Assembly: GCA_011009095.1 (NCBI GenBank)
Contig: VTPC01000026.1
Span: forward strand, 18,208 to 82,207
From: Ignelater luminosus
Taxonomy: Eukaryota > Arthropoda > Insecta > Coleoptera > Elateridae
Direction: 5' to 3'
Length of the DNA stretch: 64,000 nt
Part shown: one piece after another, positions 25,600-46,285 of the stretch
How positions within the stretch are numbered: position 1 is the first letter of the stretch
How the letters are laid out: every line of letters begins with the position of its first letter
Notes under the pieces: model-generated
Told to the model about the DNA's origin: nothing
Seen by the model: the letters and a program-made list of their open reading frames with translations, nothing else
Database searches by the model: none
Translations under genes and position numbers: made by a program

Positions 25600-26640
25600 T
25601 AGCAAAACTAAAAAGAGGCACCAGAATGCAGATAATTTGTCACACATATGGTACCCAACTCCCATGTTAAAGTAGGATATTGGTCCAGGCTAGAATACTC
25701 AACTTCTCCCTTGCCAGGGTGGCAGCCACATTCTACCAGGAAATGGTAAGTCGTTTCATTGCCATTCCCACATTTAAGGCATGTAGCGTCTTTCTCTACA
25801 CCTATAAGCGACAAACGTATTTTTAGAGACAGTAGTGATCTGTAAGGACCCCAATTAAGAGATTTAGAGATTTCCGACTCTTGCTCATTAACCAATTTAG
25901 CTTTGACAAGTTAAAGTCAGTTATATGGTTTTTTCCTGGTGACAGTCACTGTTTTCTTTAACCAAGTCACCTTTTGAGTTTTGTAAGCTCATGCATTCAG
26001 GGTTGACGAGAGCCTTAATATTCCTAGAAAGAGTTCCGTTTCCAAGCAGAAATCCTCGGCTTCAATTTGTATACTCTTGAACAAGAGAAAGAGAGAAACC
26101 AAATCTGGTGCCGCATGACTGTCGGAGCAAATATAAATATTTTACTTCGTCGTCCTCGTCACCTATAGGATGGTATAAAGATAAACTTACGCCTGGAAAA
26201 CCGAGTTGTATCTTCCTTAGGCGAAGTTCTCTTGCACACTAGGGTTTTCCAAATATGTATGTGCCTGCTCTTGGAGACTGTCTGTCATCCATACGTAATG
26301 TACCTGTGTAGAAAACCAGCAAGTCCTGTTGGAAGTTAACCTGTCCGCTTTCCCTTGGTTGGAATTATAAGAGAGTACTTCCTATACAGCTTTCACCGAT
26401 TTTCCGCTCGTATTATCCTATAAGTGGACAAGGGTACTTTCTTTACCACTACCTGAGAGAACCGCCATGACCTCCCTTATCCAAGTTGAGTGGTCTGGTA
26501 GCCCTAACAGCATCTACATATTGCAGCTGTAGGGGTCGTCCTCATTGCACCGGTTATGTCCAGACAGGCTTTGGGCAAAGGTGGTGCCCTATACACTAGA
26601 CCATCACACCATTGAGTCATATAGCGCTCTAGATTTGATA
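25600..26640 (-). mobile_element. LINE remnant, RNase H and C-terminal part of ORF2
   Basis: The minus-strand frame at 25895-25608 contains LLSLKIRLSLIGVEKDATCLK and a Cys/His motif (CLKCGNGNETTYHFLVECG) typical of the C-terminus of jockey/I/R1-type LINE ORF2. Upstream on the same strand (26640-25900) weak, frameshifted similarity to the RNase H region is seen. No tail or target-site duplication is recognised. Old and inactive. Confidence 0.62.
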
Positions 26641-28180
26641 ATTGCCGTGTAAAGCCAGTAAGATATATGAGGATTGATTTCTCAGCACTTACCTATCACC
26701 AGATGCAACTGTCAGAGTGTCGCTGATATTGTAGTAGTAAGTATGGTGTTCAAATGTCTGGGAGGATTATGCGATATGGTGAAACGCAGTACGATGAAAA
26801 TTATTGTGACCGATCAGGGAGAAATGGGTGATAGTAAAGGGTTTTATCTTTAATCAAAGCAAGAAGTGAAACCAGAAACATATGGCCAGCTATTTGCAAA
26901 CCAAACAGAAATGCAAATCTTGATCTTTCCTCTAATTATCCTATAAAATAGTTATTTGTGTATTAAGGCACTGAAGTTGAATTTTTTTATCACGAATGTG
27001 AATATTTTCCTAGGCGATAAATTAGTTTGACGTTTACAAATGTCTTATAGGTACTACAGGTTGCGTAACAACAAAAAAGTACAAAAAAGAAGAACTTTAC
27101 TGCCGATTTCATTTTACCCAGTTTACTGATTATTTCGGATTACTTTACTGTCAATTTCAGTAACTACAAACTAAGTATGTGCCTTTTCTGATCTAAAACT
27201 AAATTCTACACCCGATTTCATGTTTAAAAATTCAAAACGCTATCAGAAGAAATTTGTAAGCAATGATCATAAAAACGAATAAACACTATTTCGTTTGTCG
27301 ACCTCAAAAAATAGATAAATAGCTAAATAGATTGGTAATAGAAACGTTAACTTCAAAAGTCTATAACTTCTAAAGGAAACAATTTTGCCTGTAGCAGGTT
27401 ATAGGTTTAATCTAGCTTAATAGGTCTATTCTACCCTCAATAATCTATCCTTAAACTATTTTATACCATGCTTAAGCGTTGTCCCGTTACATTCCGGTTA
27501 TCCTGTATAATTAATGATCATGAAATTCTATAAAATAAGGGATCATGATCAAAGAATACAAGGAATTAAGTAACGGGGAAAATGAGGAAGAATAAGTTTC
27601 TGGTAAAAATTAAAAAGAGCTCTTGTCAGTTTATATACACAGTTTATGATTTCTCTGATACCAATTAATTATTACCTTTTAAAGTTTAAATGAAGTACAG
27701 CAAGAACAAATTGAAAAAAATAATTTGGCAAATTTAAACCAACAGGAATCTTAAATAAGATGTGCCTAACGCTGAGTTTTTACTTTTTAGAGATTAATAA
27801 AAATATGGATAATAATGAGATTTAAACAAGATACTTCAGTTTTTATTATTCTTTTAACTGAAACATGCAAATATTTTCTACGCTTTACATGTTATGATAG
27901 AATTAGCTACTCTTTAGTAATTTTCTTAATTTAGCTTTGCTACTAAAGATATCCTTTTATTCCATATGGAGACACAACATGACATAAATATCTAGATTTA
28001 TAAACAAATTTATCATAATTAAATTTAAATGCGTCTATTATCTGTTTATCTCTTTTCTAATACAACTCTCTCTGTGTTGACACATTCTCTGCTTAATTTA
28101 TAAACTGTTCAAAATGAGTAATTACTGTTGATTATTTACCTACTAACGAATTCAAACAAGACGCCTATATTTAATATTCG

Positions 28181-28230
28181 TACGTCAATGTTACGTCATT
28201 GACAATGGCGACTTGTGATTGGTTAAATTA
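28181..28230. promoter_or_regulatory. Possible promoter elements of the PRP4 kinase gene
   Basis: Two TACGTCA half-site-like words lie close together at 28181-28198 (CRE/ATF-type core ACGTCA twice), followed by GATTGGTT (a CCAAT box in reverse) near 28217. They are about 400 bases upstream of the start codon. The motif match is seen; the function is inferred, and short motifs of this kind arise by chance. Confidence 0.25.
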
Positions 28231-28599
28231 GAAAAGTACATTCTCAGTGATGTTTTCCTACACTTATCTAATAAAAACTGTAATCTCCAATAAATTCATT
28301 TGAGAATAAATCAGAAACATGCTACTTGGTACATTAAAATCGCTCTCAATAAATAGTTTATAACAAAATATTATAATAAAGCGTTTTCTTTGTTGACAAT
28401 AAATTTCCTAGATTAACCAACGCACCAACGGTTTAAAATAAAAATCCCCAGCTTTTCACGGCCATTTATAGGAAGGGATAACGTTTAATGGTCGTTTTCC
28501 TCAAAAAATAATAGTTGTGGCCGGTTTTGTTGTCTTTTAATTAAATAAGATAATCATTTATTTTTTATTATTGTAGTATTCAGTGATTGTGAAAGCAAA

Positions 28600-37320
<8,721 letters not shown>

Positions 37321-37559
37321 GTCTCGGTTTAGAGGTAAAATGATCGGGACATTCAAGGACATTTTTAAATCTTTACAATATCAAATAGAGTTAACCACTG
37401 AAGTTTTTTTATATAATTTTACTAAATTAAATTCGTATTTTATTATATATAAATAAAATAGGTTGTACTACGTGAAAACCAGAGCATGTAAAAAAATTGG
37501 TATTTAATTCTGATAATAATGTGTGAACACATTTAAAATAAAAATATAAGAACAGTTGT

Positions 37560-40308
37560 TTTAGTGAATTTGTATATTTTATTCGTTTATACAATGATGG
37601 CATGTTAAATACAAAAGATTTGTTTTTATTTTTCTTTTTGTATTTTGCATGCTATTGTGTTGAATAATACAAAGTAGAGACATTGCCTTTGTTTTTACTG
37701 TATGATTATTTTTGTTACAGAAAAAGCAGTTGGGCGTGGTTTTGCCAATGGTAGCTCGTTGAAACTCATTGAGACAAGGTATTTTTTAAGAGTTGAATGA
37801 AAGTCAGACAAGTATTTATTCATGTTTTCATTGGTTTTGGACGATTTCAGCCTGAAATTCTTAAAATGCTTGGCTTGTGGATGGTTTTATTTATGATTTC
37901 TATAAAGAAAAATTGAAATCATTTAAATAATAAAAATTCAAAAGCCAAGAATGTCAGAAAGACAAACAAAAAATAGCATTGTTATCTGTTAAGCGTGGTG
38001 ATATTGTTTTACTAACTGGTTTTTGTTATTTTTCTATTAGGTGGCAACCACCGTGTGTGTGTGCAAGATAACCTAAAATTAAATGGGATAAGATTTGAAA
38101 GTCATGGAAACTGAGAAGTAACACGATTTATTTAAATATTTTATAAGTTATTATAAATTCTATGTGTAATTGTATTTTAGGAAATGTTTTGATAGCACAC
38201 ACAACTTTCAATGGGAAGACTTTGTGGTGATTAAAAATACATGTTTATAATATGCTTAGGTAAACTGCAAGAAATACAAACAAATCCAGTAATATTGAGG
38301 TTGTATTAAGTAGCGTTGTTAAAAACTGATTGGATTTTAGGATGGATTAAAAAGAAGAACGTTAGTAACAACAATTTATTATGTATATATGGTAACGAAA
38401 CACATTTACATTGTAAAATATTTATACCTGAGCAACAATGGTCATTTTTTAAAAAATTCAGTCTACACAGAAGGTAAGAACTACTAATTGCAGAAGGGAA
38501 TTTAATACTTATTACATGCGCTGCAAGGGCCTTTTATATTCTAATACAACAAGGTAATAAGGTAATAAGGTAGTTACAAATTAAAATACTGTAAGAGTAA
38601 TAATAGGTATCTTAACTGTAGTTCTACTATTTAAAACTGTTTGGATATACTGCAAGACATGCCAGTCTGAGAGTTAAGGCATATTTTCACAATGAACATG
38701 GTTACACTAATTTATAAACTTGATGTCATTGCAAATGCAACACAAATGGTATTTTTTTGAGGTTAGAACTCAATGGAAAAACTTCAAAGGGTTGGTTATG
38801 CATTGATGAAATGATGCAAAATATTCGTCTCAAGATCAAAATAGCAGTTATGCATTATTATTTAAACATCCTGCTTGAAAATAATAAAAGCAAATTCCAA
38901 CAAGTACTGGGTTGTAGAGAGACTTAATGAACCAGAAGCTTACATAATGAACACTCCTCTTGATCATCATCTAATAGTTCCTGTAATCAAGTTCATAATT
39001 TATAACAATGACATCATGGGTTTATTGCGAGAATGTAGTTTCATAACTGCTGGAACCATGTCTGCTGCTGAAATATGTCTTCAAATATTAATAATTTAAA
39101 AAAGTCTGTTTACAAATCTTATAAAAGTCTTAATTAAGACTAATTAGTAGAATAATGAAAAATTCTATGCTGTTCATGGCTATTATTCAGTATTACACTA
39201 ACATTTTTTTGTTATAAACTTGTTCTTGTTCACGTTCACCATTCTTAAATTAAAAATCACTCCTCAGATGAATTTCTTAGAATATGTTTTTCTACTAATA
39301 CACATTCAATTGCTTATCATTTTCATTCAACTTGAAAAGCAATGAAGTTGATGCGATAAGTTTGTCCACTTGGCAGCTTTTGAATCAGCTGTGATGCTGT
39401 GTGAAGGGTAAACGAATATTTTATGTTGATTTTTACTGTATAAACTCATAAAAAGTTTAAGAAAATATTTACGTCAGTCTGATATAATTTTAAGATTATT
39501 AAAGCACTTTAAAATTAAAAAGTTATAATAACAGAGTCTGTAAGTATCTTGTTTACCCACCAAAGCTGCCACGTGCTTGATGCACTCTATAAAACTGTTT
39601 AACACTTGTTTGAGGTTACGTGATGAAAACAGTAAAAAGGTGCAACTGCTGGATATTATTAGAATTATTCTAAAATGGAACTTTTAACAAGTCCTATAAT
39701 ACTAATATGTGGGTTTATACTCCATTTACATTTAATGTAAAATTTACCATAAACCAATAGGTTAGTTTTGAGGTTATGGCCAACTACACGTTTTCTTTTG
39801 TAATCTTTAAGATTCATATTAAAACACCAAATAAATTAAAATTTCATCTTCTATTTATTTTCTTCACTGCTGCTTTGTGGAATTCCACGTTAGTTTAGTG
39901 ATAAACCACATTCAAATACAATTCTACTTTATATAACCTCACTTTATTAACCAGTATAAAATTTCTAAGTTTTTGCCATTTTTAATGCAATTGGTCTAAG
40001 GCCAAAGCAGTCTAATAAATTAGTTTTGTATTTTCCTAGGTACTTCTACGTAAATATTTTTAAATTCTATTTTTTTAAACAAGCAACATTTTACTGCATA
40101 ATAATCATGAACAGCAATATTTATGTTGGTGGTACTGATATTTAAATATTTTAAACCAAAATTAATGATAACTGATCTAGTAGTGTTCATATGTTTCATT
40201 AAAAATAAACTGACAGTGACAGTAAATTAACCTTCAAAACTTACTGTCACTTTGACAATCATATAAAAAGTTCGAAATTTGGTGCTGCATAAACTGAAAT
40301 TAAAAATA
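37560..40308. other. Intergenic stretch between PRPF4B and the phosphatase
   Basis: AT-rich, with no supported gene. A frame at 38875-39099 (74 codons) has no recognisable motif. This stretch holds the transcription termination zone of the plus-strand kinase. Confidence 0.35.
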
Positions 40309-40715
40309 CAGTGAAACCTTAAGTTGAATACCTCCTTGTATTGAACACTTGAACAGCTTTTGTCAGAACCATTTATGTTTAGCTTTACATTAGAGGTAAC
40401 CTGCACAATTTGAATGCCTCTGTACCTTGTACATTATTGAACTGGGAATTTAGCACCAACCTATACTAAATCTAACTAATTACACTGTAATTGTTGAACG
40501 CCTGTCTTGTACCTGCTCTTTGAATTGAACAAAAGTGTGTACTAAGAGGGAAGTCAGTAGTTCAGATGAATAATCTGCTTAACATACACATACTGATATT
40601 GAATACTTGGTGGGTTCATCATAGATTGACCTTGGCAATCTTGAAGTGTGATAACAAGCTTAGAATATGCAGCACAAATTTTTAAAATCACGTTCAAGAT
40701 AGACAGATTTCACTG
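40309..40715. mobile_element. Pogo/Tigger-like MITE
   Basis: Starts CAGTGAAACCTTAAGTTGAA after a TA at 40307-40308 and ends in TTTCACTG followed by TA at 40716-40717. Read in reverse, the right end is CAGTGAAATCTGTC, giving a matched terminal core CAGTGAAA(C/T)CT. TA flanks and this terminus fit pogo/Tigger elements, whose ends typically start CAGT. It is 407 bp and codes for nothing. It lies about 340 bp beyond the stop of the phosphatase gene. Confidence 0.7.
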
Positions 40716-40831
40716 TAAAAGCAATTAGAGCTGTTTTATAGAATTGAACACAGTTTCCAAACTGTTTTAAAAGCAGAAACTACACTTTGTGCCCTCATTA
40801 ATAGTCATTTTCTTTTAACAAAAAAATCTTT

Positions 40832-40837
40832 GTTTAT
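40832..40837 (-). terminator. Candidate poly(A) signal of the phosphatase gene
   Basis: AATAAA on the minus strand (TTTATT as printed) about 217 bases past the stop codon at 41054. Confidence 0.35.
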
Positions 40838-41053
40838 TCTAACTTTGGTCTTTCGTTTGGAAAACTTCTTAAAAGGATACATAAAAATACTATTTCACAA
40901 AGAAATATTAAAATAAAATAACACAAACTTTACAAACAAACAACATATAAAACAATTCTTTCTCGATATTAAAAATTAAAAAGCTCTACTTAAAAAAAGC
41001 TAAAAATGCACTAAACATCCTATACATGTCAGTAAAAACATTTACTATTCTAT

Positions 41054-42889
41054 TTAATCGTCTCTGGGCGTTGGATAAAATTGCACCAATTTCTGGGTGA
41101 GCTGTTCTGCTAGTGCTTGTGAACTAGCGCAAAGGACACGACGTGACATGCGATCTATTGGACCGCCTGCAGGATTACATACAACACCTCCGGCTTCTGT
41201 AACGATTATCTCACCAGCTGCGATGTCCCAGATGTGGATGCCAAATTCAAAATAGGCTTCAGCAGCTCCCATCGCTACCATTGCCATATTTAAGGCAGCA
41301 GATCCTAATGATCTTATCCTGTAATATATGAATAAAATAAATTGCTTCTTAGGTATATTATAGTTTTCTTTTGAATTGTATGTAATACAGTGTTCTTGAG
41401 TTTTACATTAATGAAAGTTTGCTGTTTTTATAATATTGGAGATGTGTAGATTACTGAAATTGAAGTTAAAAATTATTTAGGGGTTAATTATAATAAAAAC
41501 AGGAAAATCCACGAGTGGAAACAACACAATTGTGATTGAATCTCGTTTCATGTTTGTGTTTCTGTCATATTTAAATATTGTTAATTATTATTACTAGGTT
41601 ATGTCAGTATATCAAACTTTTTTAAATTGCTCTCATTTGTTTCAAGTTTTTGTTCCTGTCAAATTTAAGTTGTCAGTGTTTTATAAGGTTATGTCAGTAT
41701 GTCAAATCTCAAATTGCATTATTTTAAATTTTGTATAGAAACCACTTGCACAGTGATAATTTTGTTATCAAATTGATATCAACTTAATATAAAAATTAAG
41801 TATGTGAGTATATAATATGGGAAATGTCAATATCATTGTGAAAACTTGAATTAACCTAATCATGTTCTAGCTTGAAACTAGCAATTCAGTAATTTCTAAA
41901 GAATTTTTCTTATGGAATCTAGACTCAGATTTGCATTTTAAGGATTCCGCGTCTCCTTAGATCCCTGCCTTTAAAAATAAATACGATAAAATTGCACATC
42001 TCTCTTGAACTTTATTTTGTAGTTTACCTCGAGTAATACATCTAAATGTAATACTGAACTGCATTCAAAAAGATAAACTACTGTTCAAAGCATTCATCAA
42101 ACCTTGTTTTGATATTTTCCAATATAATTAACACAACCTTGCTTAAATACATTTTATGCACAGTAGCATTGAAGTTAATTATAAGTTTGTTACTATAAGT
42201 TCCTTCCCTATAATTGCCAATGTAGCTGAAAATTCCATTACTTAGCAAAATAATGAATTGTAATTTACCCATGAATTACTGGTACAAGCATCTCTTGATT
42301 GGCACGTAAACAATTAAATCTTTCAGAATCACGACTAGTTCCATTTTCCATCATAACAATTGCTTTTGTTAAATCTGTTTGTCCAGATACATGTATTCGT
42401 TTTCCATTATAATAAGCACCTTGTCCTTTCTTTGCAGTAAACAATTGTTCCAAAACTGGATTATAAATAATACCTAATGTAGGTTGACAATCGATAAATA
42501 ATCCTATTGAAATGCATGAATGGGGAAAGCCATGTACAAAATTTAAAGTGCCATCAACTGGATCAATTATCCACGTTGGCGCGCTTGTAAGGCTGCTCTG
42601 ACCACCTGCAGAAGCAGTTTCTTCTCCAATAAATCTATGAGCAGGAAATTGTTTACTTAAACCATCAATTAGTAGCTTTTCTACTTGTTTGTCTGTCTCA
42701 GTAACGAAATCTATATCGCAAGACTTTATTTCAACGATTTTATTTTCGGAAATTCGGTCTCTTATTAACTACAAATTATAACCTTTACAAATAATTGTTT
42801 TATATCTAACCTCACGTATATTTTACCTTTCCTGCTTGTTTTGTTAATTCTAAGGCGGTTTCGAAATAACACTCGATTTCAGAAGACAT
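41054..42889 (-). CDS. Inositol monophosphatase, 275 residues, three exons
   Basis: Exons 42889-42827, 42768-42269 and 41318-41054, all GT-AG, joining in frame. The length is close to human IMPA1 (277). It hydrolyses inositol monophosphates to free inositol with Mg2+ in the cytosol, the last step of inositol recycling for phosphoinositide signalling (family knowledge; Li+-sensitive). Metal-site motifs are intact: GEETASAGG with Glu70, WIIDPVDGTLNFVHGFP with Asp90 and Asp93, and WDIAAGEIIVTEAGG with Asp219. I chose the ATG at 42889 (MSSEIECYFETALELTKQAG) because it matches the usual family start. The frame stays open upstream to 43060 with other ATGs, which may give a longer, basic N-terminus. 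The next gene upstream, the P450, ends only 300 bases away. Confidence 0.94.
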
Positions 42890-43097
42890 TATTGAATATT
42901 TTCTGTTGACAATACTATGAAATCTATGGAAAAGTACTAGACTTATTGCACTTTTTGCGGTTTTACAATTGAATTTGACAATTAATGATCGAAGCATGGT
43001 TGACATCGTGTAGCGCATGTGCACAAGGATGTTGTTATTTATGTTAACCAATCGCGTCACTTCTGTTTATACTGGGTGTCCTTATCGTTAGATATTT

Positions 43098-43103
43098 TTT
43101 TAT
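43098..43103 (-). terminator. Candidate poly(A) signal of the P450 gene
   Basis: AATAAA on the minus strand 86 bases past the P450 stop. If used, the P450 transcript ends very near the start of the longest phosphatase frame at 43060. Confidence 0.45.
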
Positions 43104-43188
43104 TGTACATTTTGCAAATAGAAATACAACTTCTTTGTGCTTATGATAGTCTACTATAATAATCTATTAACAAATAAATTCTTAAAAA

Positions 43189-45137
43189 TTATTTTCTAGG
43201 TTTCAGTCCTAACCAAAATCCACTTTCAGGAAACAAAACATCATCTTCTTTAGTCAACACAAAAGGAATTGGTGTTTTATCTACAGTGATTATCTCAAAC
43301 TTTCTTAAAATCTCTGCTATTACTAACTTTCCTTCCAATATAGCAAAACGTGCACCTAGAAGAATTTTCATATTAAAATCTAAATAAACAAGAACACCAA
43401 TCCTTCCTTACCAATACAATTCCTCGGTCCACTACCAAAACTTAAGTATGTATATGGTTTGATTTTATTCTTATTTTCATTACTAAATCTTTCGGGATCG
43501 AATTTATCAGGATTTGGAAAATAATTGGCATCTCTTTGAATAGAGTATATAGGAATTAGAATAATACTTCCGGCTTTTAGATGCACGGGTTTCTCCCAAG
43601 ACCTTTCGGGTTCTATAGTGAATGATTTTACGCATCTTCTGTCACTTAGAACTATAGGAGGCCATTTCCTCAACGTTTCTAATTTTATAAAGTTGTTACT
43701 AAATCAGAAAATTGTTTTTTAAGTATGTAAATCTATACCTGTTACTACCATATCTAAATATTTCATTCCCGTGATGGCTTCGTACGTAATATTTCCGTTT
43801 GTTCTCTCAAATGCCTCGTCAGTTTCTTTGCGAAGTTTTTCTTGGATGTCAGGATTTAGTGCTAATTCATAAGCAATAAAGCACATCATAGTAGAAACAC
43901 TATCGAATCCTGCTAAGAAGAAAGCTAAAACTTGTGATGTTATGTCATCATCAGTTAATACTGATTTATTCATCTTTTCATTCTTTCTTGTTTCCATCAA
44001 TAGATGTATCATATCAGGACGGATAATCCCGGTTTCCTCACGAATCTTAATGGTTTCTCTAACTAGATTTCTAAAAAAGCCACTAACAGATTTATCGAAT
44101 AGTGGAATTCTTAATATCTGAAATATAAGGTGAAATCAATAAAACACAACTTTGATTTCAAGATTTCTTTTACTTTTATAATTGCAGGGTTTATATTGTT
44201 TAGCATTAGAGCAATGTTTCTGATTCCAGTAAAAGTGCTTATTCGTTTACCCATTAAGTAAAATTCATTTTCTTTGTTTTTTAAAGAATCGCAGTTTACA
44301 CCAAATGCAGTTGTAGCTATTACATCATTGGTGAATCTGGTAAAGGCGTCTTTCATTTCTATTGTGACTGTCCCATCTTGTTTCAAGAAATAGTTAGAAA
44401 ATTGTTCAGCGCATTCTTTCATTAATTTAAACATCATTTTCATTTTGCTGCTGGTAAAAGATGGGCTTAATGTTGACCTTATAGTCTGCCATTTTTCTCC
44501 ACCTAGAAATATTATTGAAATGTCTTTTAGTTTTGTATCGTACTGTTTTGTTTTAACATTTTGTTTTGAGATAAGTCCTATCTTAATTGTCTAAGTAATT
44601 AAATGTCTGAACTAAGTATTATAATAGAGTTCTTGGAAACATGAAAGAAGAGAAAAACTTTTTGATAGTTTTACGAAATATTACTCGAAATAATTTTTTT
44701 TAAAGTGCTAACAAATCGTACCTTTGATGGCAAACAGATTATTATTCCATAACGGGTCTACATCGTCCGGTATAAATGATCGATGTTCAGGAAACGCATC
44801 AAACTCCTTTACGGTTATCCTCTTTATTAATTCAGGATCACGTATCATTAAGGTTGGTGCAGTCATGTTATAAAATCCAAAATATCTAGAAAACGAACTT
44901 TAAATACGTAAAAAACGTAACATTTTAGAAATGAACCTACCTATTTTTCGAAAATGCATAGTAATTTCTATCTATAACTGTTACAAAAGGATCTATTCGT
45001 AAGACATATGATGCTAAATGCCCAAGATAGGGCCACGCTCTTATACTTGGCACATTGCGGTACTTAAAATATAATAAAGGCTTAATGCCGGTAAAATAAA
45101 AGAAAATAAGAAATATTGCGGTTAAGATAAGCCACAT
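43189..45137 (-). CDS. Cytochrome P450, CYP9-like, 500 residues, six exons
   Basis: Exons 45137-44941, 44885-44722, 44502-44174, 44117-43739, 43678-43412 and 43355-43189 have GT-AG borders with consistent phases and give 500 residues. The protein starts with a hydrophobic ER anchor (MWLILTAIFLIFFYF). It has the I-helix motif AGFDSVS (299-305), the ExxR motif ETLR (357-360), FDPERF (PERF 418-421) and the heme loop FGSGPRNCIG with the ligand Cys444. The I-helix and K-helix wording (AFFLAGFDSVSTMMCF, ETLRKWPP) is typical of insect CYP9 enzymes, which act in the ER membrane as monooxygenases and are often linked to plant toxin and insecticide metabolism; the substrate here is unknown. A TATA-like run at 45209-45216 lies about 75 bases upstream of the ATG. 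All key residues are present, so it is probably active. Confidence 0.93.
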
Positions 45138-45208
45138 TCTTCTAAATTATAACTTAAAATGCGTTCACATGTCGGGTATACATACTACATACATACATAT
45201 AGTATACC

Positions 45209-45216
45209 TATATATA
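45209..45216 (-). promoter_or_regulatory. TATA-like box of the P450 gene
   Basis: TATATATA read on the minus strand, 72-79 bases upstream of the start codon. The placement would give a 5' UTR of roughly 45 bases. The surroundings are also AT-rich with an ACAT microsatellite (45183-45198), so chance is possible. Confidence 0.4.
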
Positions 45217-45406
45217 GCATCTATAAACGATACAATCAGAAAACGGAATGCTCTTAAGATAAAGTGATAAGATACAGTGACAGTATTATAAGTAGTTTCG
45301 TTATAATTTTAATTATATAACAATGCAGTCCTTTAATGAAATGAAGCCGCATGTTACCACAGCTTGTACAATCTTGTACGCCCCTTGCCAAACCTAACCG
45401 ACAAGT

Positions 45407-45498
45407 ATTGTGCAATACTATACGATCGATACACGTATGCCACATGTGTCAAACTTTTAACGAGAGCTCATGATTGTACAGATTGTGCAATACCATAC
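45407..45498. promoter_or_regulatory. Duplicated C/EBP-like motif upstream of the P450
   Basis: ATTGTGCAATACTATACG at 45407 and ATTGTGCAATACCATACG at 45482 differ at one base. ATTGTGCAAT fits the C/EBP palindrome type RTTRYRYAAY. They lie 270-360 bases upstream of the P450 start codon. The motif is seen; regulation is inferred. Confidence 0.35.
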
Positions 45499-46285
45499 GC
45501 TGGAAACAAATATAGTATGCGACTCGTTTTTCTCCGACTTCAAATTAGCTGGCAATTTTTTATTTCTGTTTTGGACTAGATTGAACAGAACTGGATATTT
45601 ATATTGTGCCTATAACACTATATGCCTTGTACATACATATAATACAATTTTTAAATCTCTTGTTAAGATTTTATATGAGTTACAAGAACATATTATAAAG
45701 CAGGATGATCAAAATATGTGTTGGTAGCATTTAAACTGACGAAGTTCTGCAGTGGTAACACTGCGCGATTATATAACTTTCTTTGCTCTTTTCTCAAGTT
45801 TAAACTTACGTAAAGCTTCTTAGATAATCCACCCTTGCAGCCACATTTAAAATTGAATTTTAAAACAAAAGTTACAGGGTTTAATTACGTTTTATTACTG
45901 TAAACATAAGTAAGCGATAAATAATTACAAATGTAATGCACGTGGTTACAGTATTTTAGTCTTACACATAAGCGCATTCAAGGAAAAAAGGTGAGTTCTT
46001 ATCCCATTTTCTTCGGCGTTGTTTTGGCATATAAACAAAACACTCCATGCCAAAGATTTTGAAGTAATCTGGTTTCACTGACTTTTTTAACTATAACTCA
46101 CGGTGTAATTTGCCATTTTTAGGGCCGTAGCCAGGTGGCAGGACGGGCAATGCACGCTTTAAAAAATATTTTGCTCTTTCTAAAATAATAAAAAAAGAAA
46201 TAATAAAATAATGAGGAGATTCTTGCTCTACCAAAAATTTTATTTGCCCGCCCAAGCTTTTGCTTGCAACTGTATTTGCAGCCTC

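Noticed and set aside
38875-39099. Open frame of 74 codons as a small gene
   Set aside because: No motif, no upstream signal, no splice context, and length within chance for this base composition.
43382-43673. In-frame continuation past the heme loop (into FLFI) as the true P450 C-terminus
   Set aside because: A donor GGTAAG follows the Gly codon and the next exon supplies the conserved ARFAILEGK region, so the continuation is intron.
45254-45727. Overlapping open frames upstream of the P450 on both strands
   Set aside because: They overlap each other on opposite strands, share no known motif and sit in the likely P450 promoter area.
46120-46265. Second copy of the 51309 MITE (GGCCGTAGCCAGG)
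   Set aside because: Only the first dozen bases resemble the other element; no matching right end or target duplication was found.
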